A DNA stretch of 64,000 nt, from positions 48,301,676-48,365,675 of the forward strand of contig CM049311.1 in assembly GCA_026874595.1 (NCBI GenBank). The letters run 5' to 3'. The stretch is from Sipunculus nudus. Its lineage: Eukaryota > Annelida > Sipuncula > Golfingiida > Sipunculidae. The position numbers and the translations under genes were made by a program. Shown here piece after piece: positions 60,441 to 64,000 of the stretch. The first letter of the stretch is position 1. Every line of letters begins with the position of its first letter. Under the pieces are notes generated by a model that saw only the letters and a program-made list of their open reading frames with translations, made no database searches and was not told the DNA's origin.

Positions 60441-62780
60441 AAAGACAGACAAAAGACATTATGAACAAGTGGGTCCACTTCTCGATTAATGAAATTGCTG
60501 AGTTTGAAGGGTAATACCATAAATATTAATATTAATCACAGTTATTACAAGCTTCTGTCTGGTAGAAAAAAGGACTTGGGAAAATGTTTCTATTTTATTA
60601 ACATCCTTTAATGCGCTGGCATTTTCCCAGGATGTTTGACAGGCTGGGGCAGACCCTAATGTCACAAGAGTCAACACAAACTCACATTATAGCCAGACAG
60701 AAGAAGAGCCAAGCTTTCACATGATTGTTTTTATAGCTTTGAGATCCTGTTGTCCCAGTGTTTGTACTAATGGCAAGTTTGTCCATATCCCTTTGTGTCA
60801 TTTTTCTAAACCAGAGGAGTGGAAGGTTCAGGCTCAACTTACCTGACATTTTAAAAGTCACCCAAGTCCTCCATGTTATGTTTTTTTTTGTGTGTATTTT
60901 AATAGATACAAGAGCTGCTACAATCAATTGTCTAGACTACTGTGTGAGATCTACCATAAAACACTTGTTTTTTTATTGATACCATTTTGTCGAAATTCCA
61001 CTCCCTACTGACACAACAATTACAACAATCAACTGGCTCCATCTATTTCATGTATTCTTGAGAGTTTGATAAAATGCATGAAAAGAAATATCATTTGCAA
61101 TATTAAGGTGTTTATTTATAAAGACACCTATAGCTTTTATGTTCATATATATTTTCCCCTATATATATTGTTAATATATGCTTTTTTTGCATATTTTACA
61201 CAAAGCTCAATTTCTTGTGGCTTTAATTCTCTGAGGGGTACTATGTCTTACATAATCCTGGGACTTGCCTCTAATTTCCAGATGTTTTGTTCTCAGACAT
61301 GATGTCTTACCAGAAGACCTGTCAAAGTTTCATGACAATTTATTCTGACACTGAAAAGTCCTTGGACATTACTTCAATTTTACTTTTTTGGTATCTGTTA
61401 CCCATTTTAACCAAAGTCTGATAAATAATAATAAATAATTTAACAAGAATAGTGTCTCCAAAGTTGTCTGTGAAAACAAAAATCAATAAGAAAGGCAGTA
61501 ATTACATAAACTGTCTATTATTATTCCAGAATTCATGTGTAAATGTGAGATTTCAATCTGACTACTCACTATGGTAGCTTTGTCTTAAATTATAAACCTG
61601 TGTTCTTAAAACTTTAATATTTCAGGTTTTCCCTCAGCCACCTTCAGCACCTTTAGAGTTAACTGGTCTTTGTACACCATAAGATTGTATTTTCTGGAAA
61701 AGGGAGGTGTATTTTCAGTTCTATTGACATTTTGGCATTTAAACTTTTGCAGCATTGTATTAGTATCTTATGAAGAACATAACTGCAACATATTGGGAAC
61801 AGGAAGTGCTTTTAACTTCAGTATATTGAGTGTTTTGGTCCTAGAAGGCACGGGCCCTACTGCTCACAGCCGCCATGACATATGAAGACAGAAGTGAGCA
61901 CCTATTATAAGCCACATGTTGTTGTGTTCTCTTTCTGTAGAATTAAGGGATTACACATATTTTAACAAAGATTATTTATACATAAGCTTAGTTACCATAA
62001 TAGAATTTTGTTTAAATAAAATGAGATAATTGAGATTATAATGGATTTTCTCCCCATTATAGATACATATCTTTAAGAGCTAATAATCCCATCCAAATGC
62101 ATATGTGGAATGGTGACTAAAATGTACTGTCAGATATATCTAACAACTTTGGTGGCTAGTTTTTACAGTCAGGGGTCTGTACACATCAGCTGAGCTTCAC
62201 AAGATACTGGGAAATCACATCCAAACCATCCAATTAAGTCTATGGGCATTCTGAACAATGTTTTGTTTTTTATTTTATGAGGATTTAAAGTCATTATCTC
62301 TATTTCAACATTATGTTTGTTAAACCAATCTCCCCAGCTCCTGGCTCTCACAATTAATTAACCAAATGTATCATATCCTCATTAACTGAAAACAGACAAT
62401 TAATTACTGGTTTAAATTACTGGAAGCTTCACTTGCTCAACAATTAGGAAGTTGACACTTTTTTGAAACATGATTATTGCAGATTAACAGTTCAACAAAA
62501 CGCTTCAGTAAAGCAGAACCATATTCAAATAAATGAGAATATAACATTGTATAGTCCTGCAGAACTGTCACCATGGTTACCAAGATGCAGTATCCTCAAG
62601 ATTAAAGGTCCTATTGATATGCATAGAGGTCAGAGGTCAACCAGCCTTGCACCTGCAGGAAGAAGAGTTGCAAATGGCTTGGTTACAGGACTGACTTGTC
62701 AGGTGGCCATTTTTTCAGTCAGACCAAAAACAGCTAAATCCCACACTTTGAATTTTTTACAAATGTGGCATTAATCTATT
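60441..62780. other. unannotated non-coding stretch
   Basis: AT-rich, with opposing short frames and no recognised exon. An AGGTCAGAGGTCA (DR1) lies at 62627-62639 outside any recognised transposon. Confidence 0.45.
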
Positions 62781-63220
62781 AACAAGTGACCGAGGGGTCA
62801 TGACAACAGATCTCTGAAATTGATTATTTCTATCAACTTAGATTGCTGTCATTTCAATATTTGTACAGTTGTGTCAGTGGCAATTATGAAGAATTTATCA
62901 AAAGGATTTTCTCCAAATTTTCCATGGTGATAGATACATATGAGTAAATGATTGATGCATGTTCTTTCAAGAACACTACACGAGTCTGATTTTCTAATTT
63001 CTAGAAACACATGAAATGTAACTTGCAGAAATTAGATCACAGTGACCTAATTTTTGCCATGCGAGGAGCTTTACCAAGGACCTACCTAAATATTAATTAA
63101 GACATATCTAAGTCAAACCGTTATAATTTGTGCTTTTTTAACAGCTAGACAGCCAACAGAGGATGGACAAAGGTTGACGGCTATAGCTCAGATCACGTAT
63201 GGCCAGCTGAGATAAAAAAA
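62781..63220 (-). mobile_element. Family C element, short copy (C4)
   Basis: Left: AACAAGTGACCGAGGGGTCA. Right: TATAGCTCAGATCACGTATG, then GCCAGCTGAGATAAAAAAAA. The interior has one decayed core unit ('ttgcagaaattagatcacagtgacctaatttt', 'accaaggacctacctaaatatt', 'ttataatttgtgc'). AGATCACAGTGACCT at about 63031 is one base from the perfect IR3 site. Confidence 0.7.
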
Positions 63221-63889
63221 AATCTAGACCACACCAGTTCTCAATATAAACCTGTTTTGATATTTGCCTCTGCCAGGATGGTATGCATACCTGTTTGTGT
63301 CTTGTGTGTTTGTATGTTTGTGTACAATCATGACAGAATCTCATGAAATTTTTTGAGGCATTTCAGGATTGGACCAATGAAGAATTCATAAAATTTTGGT
63401 GTGGATCAGGCACGTGATCCAGATTCAGGAATGTCATCGAGTCATAATCACAAATGAACAGTCACTTATGCATGACTAAATATCAGCTGAATTAGTGAAT
63501 GATGGAAGCTAAATGAATTCATTAGGATGCAGAATCCTACCTGACACATGAAAATGATGCTCTGTAATATGAAACAGGAAATTAAAGTCTGAACAGTCAA
63601 GTTTGAAATCAGCAGTCAGGAAACACTCCAACAGAACTTTCTTAATGAAAAATAATAAGATAAACCAATCTCACTAAGTCAACCTTATTCTGCTGCAAAA
63701 CTGGAGTCAAACAGTAAGGATCTACAGATCTGACAAAAACACATGTAAAAGAAACTAGAATGAGTTTATTTTTTCAAAGCAAATAGCTCTCGAGATCTCC
63801 TCCATATCTGCCCCCATACCAAAACTTGAGGAAAAATTAAAGTACTGCTTTAAAAGATAGGGTCACCGAAAAATTCTAGATTTCTGAAG
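63221..63889. other. unannotated stretch containing a dispersed repeat
   Basis: Contains dispersed-repeat copy 2 (63355-63476). Otherwise AT-rich, no gene seen. Confidence 0.45.
63355..63476 (+). repeat. Dispersed repeat, copy 2
   Basis: 'GAGGCATTTCAGGATTGGACC', 'AATGAAGAA', 'GTGGATCAGGCACGTGATCC' and 'ACAGTCACTTATGCATGA' match copy 1 at 33503-33630 in order. Confidence 0.65.
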
Positions 63890-64000
63890 ATTTTACCTAA
63901 AAGATGAAGGTCAAGGTCATCAGTTTTCCATCTTTTTTTTAAAATTGGTTGAAACAACTTGTGTCTCAAATTTGAGGTAGGTTTATACAGGGCTTCAAAA
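63890..64000 (-). mobile_element. Family D repeat fragment cut by the window edge
   Basis: 'ttttacctaaaagatgaaggtcaaggtcatcag', then 'ttggttgaaacaacttgtgtctcaaatttgagg' match the D-type core. The preceding 63830-63880 ('aagtactgctttaaaagatagggtcacc') probably belongs to it. The element continues past the window. Confidence 0.5.

Overview
This window reads as AT-rich, intron-poor-in-genes metazoan DNA, most likely from a mollusc and probably a bivalve. That assignment is an inference from the repeats: Helentron/pearl-type elements with internal tandem cores, a G+ACG-type tetranucleotide tract, a tRNA-derived SINE, and TTAA and TA target-site DNA elements. There are no operons, ribosome binding sites or long open frames. 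The open frames present are short, overlap on both strands and mostly lie inside repeats. The only protein-coding sequence I can support is one 104-nt internal exon on the minus strand at 12824-12927. It has a good splice acceptor and donor and encodes part of a Reeler (reelin N-terminal-like) domain. If this is right, much of the window could be intron or flank of a minus-strand Reeler-domain gene.

Layout. 0.5-1.1 kb: a short copy of repeat family A. 2.4-4.35 kb: the ends of a family C element, with a tetranucleotide microsatellite. 4.6-9.1 kb: three family B elements, with a repeat-poor stretch (5.3-6.65 kb) between the first two. 12.8 kb: the Reeler exon. 13.18-15.23 kb: a non-autonomous DNA transposon with perfect 27-bp terminal inverted repeats. 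17.2-18.6 kb: a second A copy, followed by an inverted-repeat element. 20.5-24.6 kb: two more B elements. 26.0-26.5 kb: a TTAA-bounded MITE-like element. 27.3-30.5 kb: two nearly adjacent head-to-tail A elements. 32.3-32.8 kb: a family D repeat. 34.4-36.2 kb: a 45-bp minisatellite. 37.4-38.0 kb: a possible second TTAA element. 39.15-42.3 kb: a long C element whose ~155-bp core repeats carry consensus estrogen-response-type palindromes. 43.7-44.2 and 53.1-53.6 kb: two SINE copies with target-site duplications. 46.6-49.0 kb: a 48-bp minisatellite with an ~806-bp higher-order period. 50.8-51.4 kb: a degenerate minisatellite. 52.7 kb: an inverted repeat. 54.4-60.4 kb: a C/B composite, then a complete 4-kb B element with an internal tandem array, then a D fragment. 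62.8-64.0 kb: a short C element, a dispersed repeat and a D fragment cut by the window edge.

The main theme is a set of at least three related non-autonomous rolling-circle (Helentron/HINE-like) families. In the clear A and B copies, one end has CTAG, a short hairpin, then an inset copy of the terminal repeat; the other end carries the inverse terminal repeat. All recognisable copies lie in the same orientation, as do both SINEs. Their tandem cores are dense in nuclear-receptor half sites (AGGTCA/TGACCT) arranged as IR3, DR1 and extended monomer sites. Whether this has any regulatory meaning is not shown by the sequence. The non-repetitive stretches at about 5.8-6.6, 10.2-10.6, 16.0-16.2, 25.0-25.3, 30.6-31.4, 36.5-36.8, 43.0-43.2 and 53.8-54.2 kb look less degenerate and contain TAATTA-type motifs in places; they are candidates for conserved non-coding DNA.
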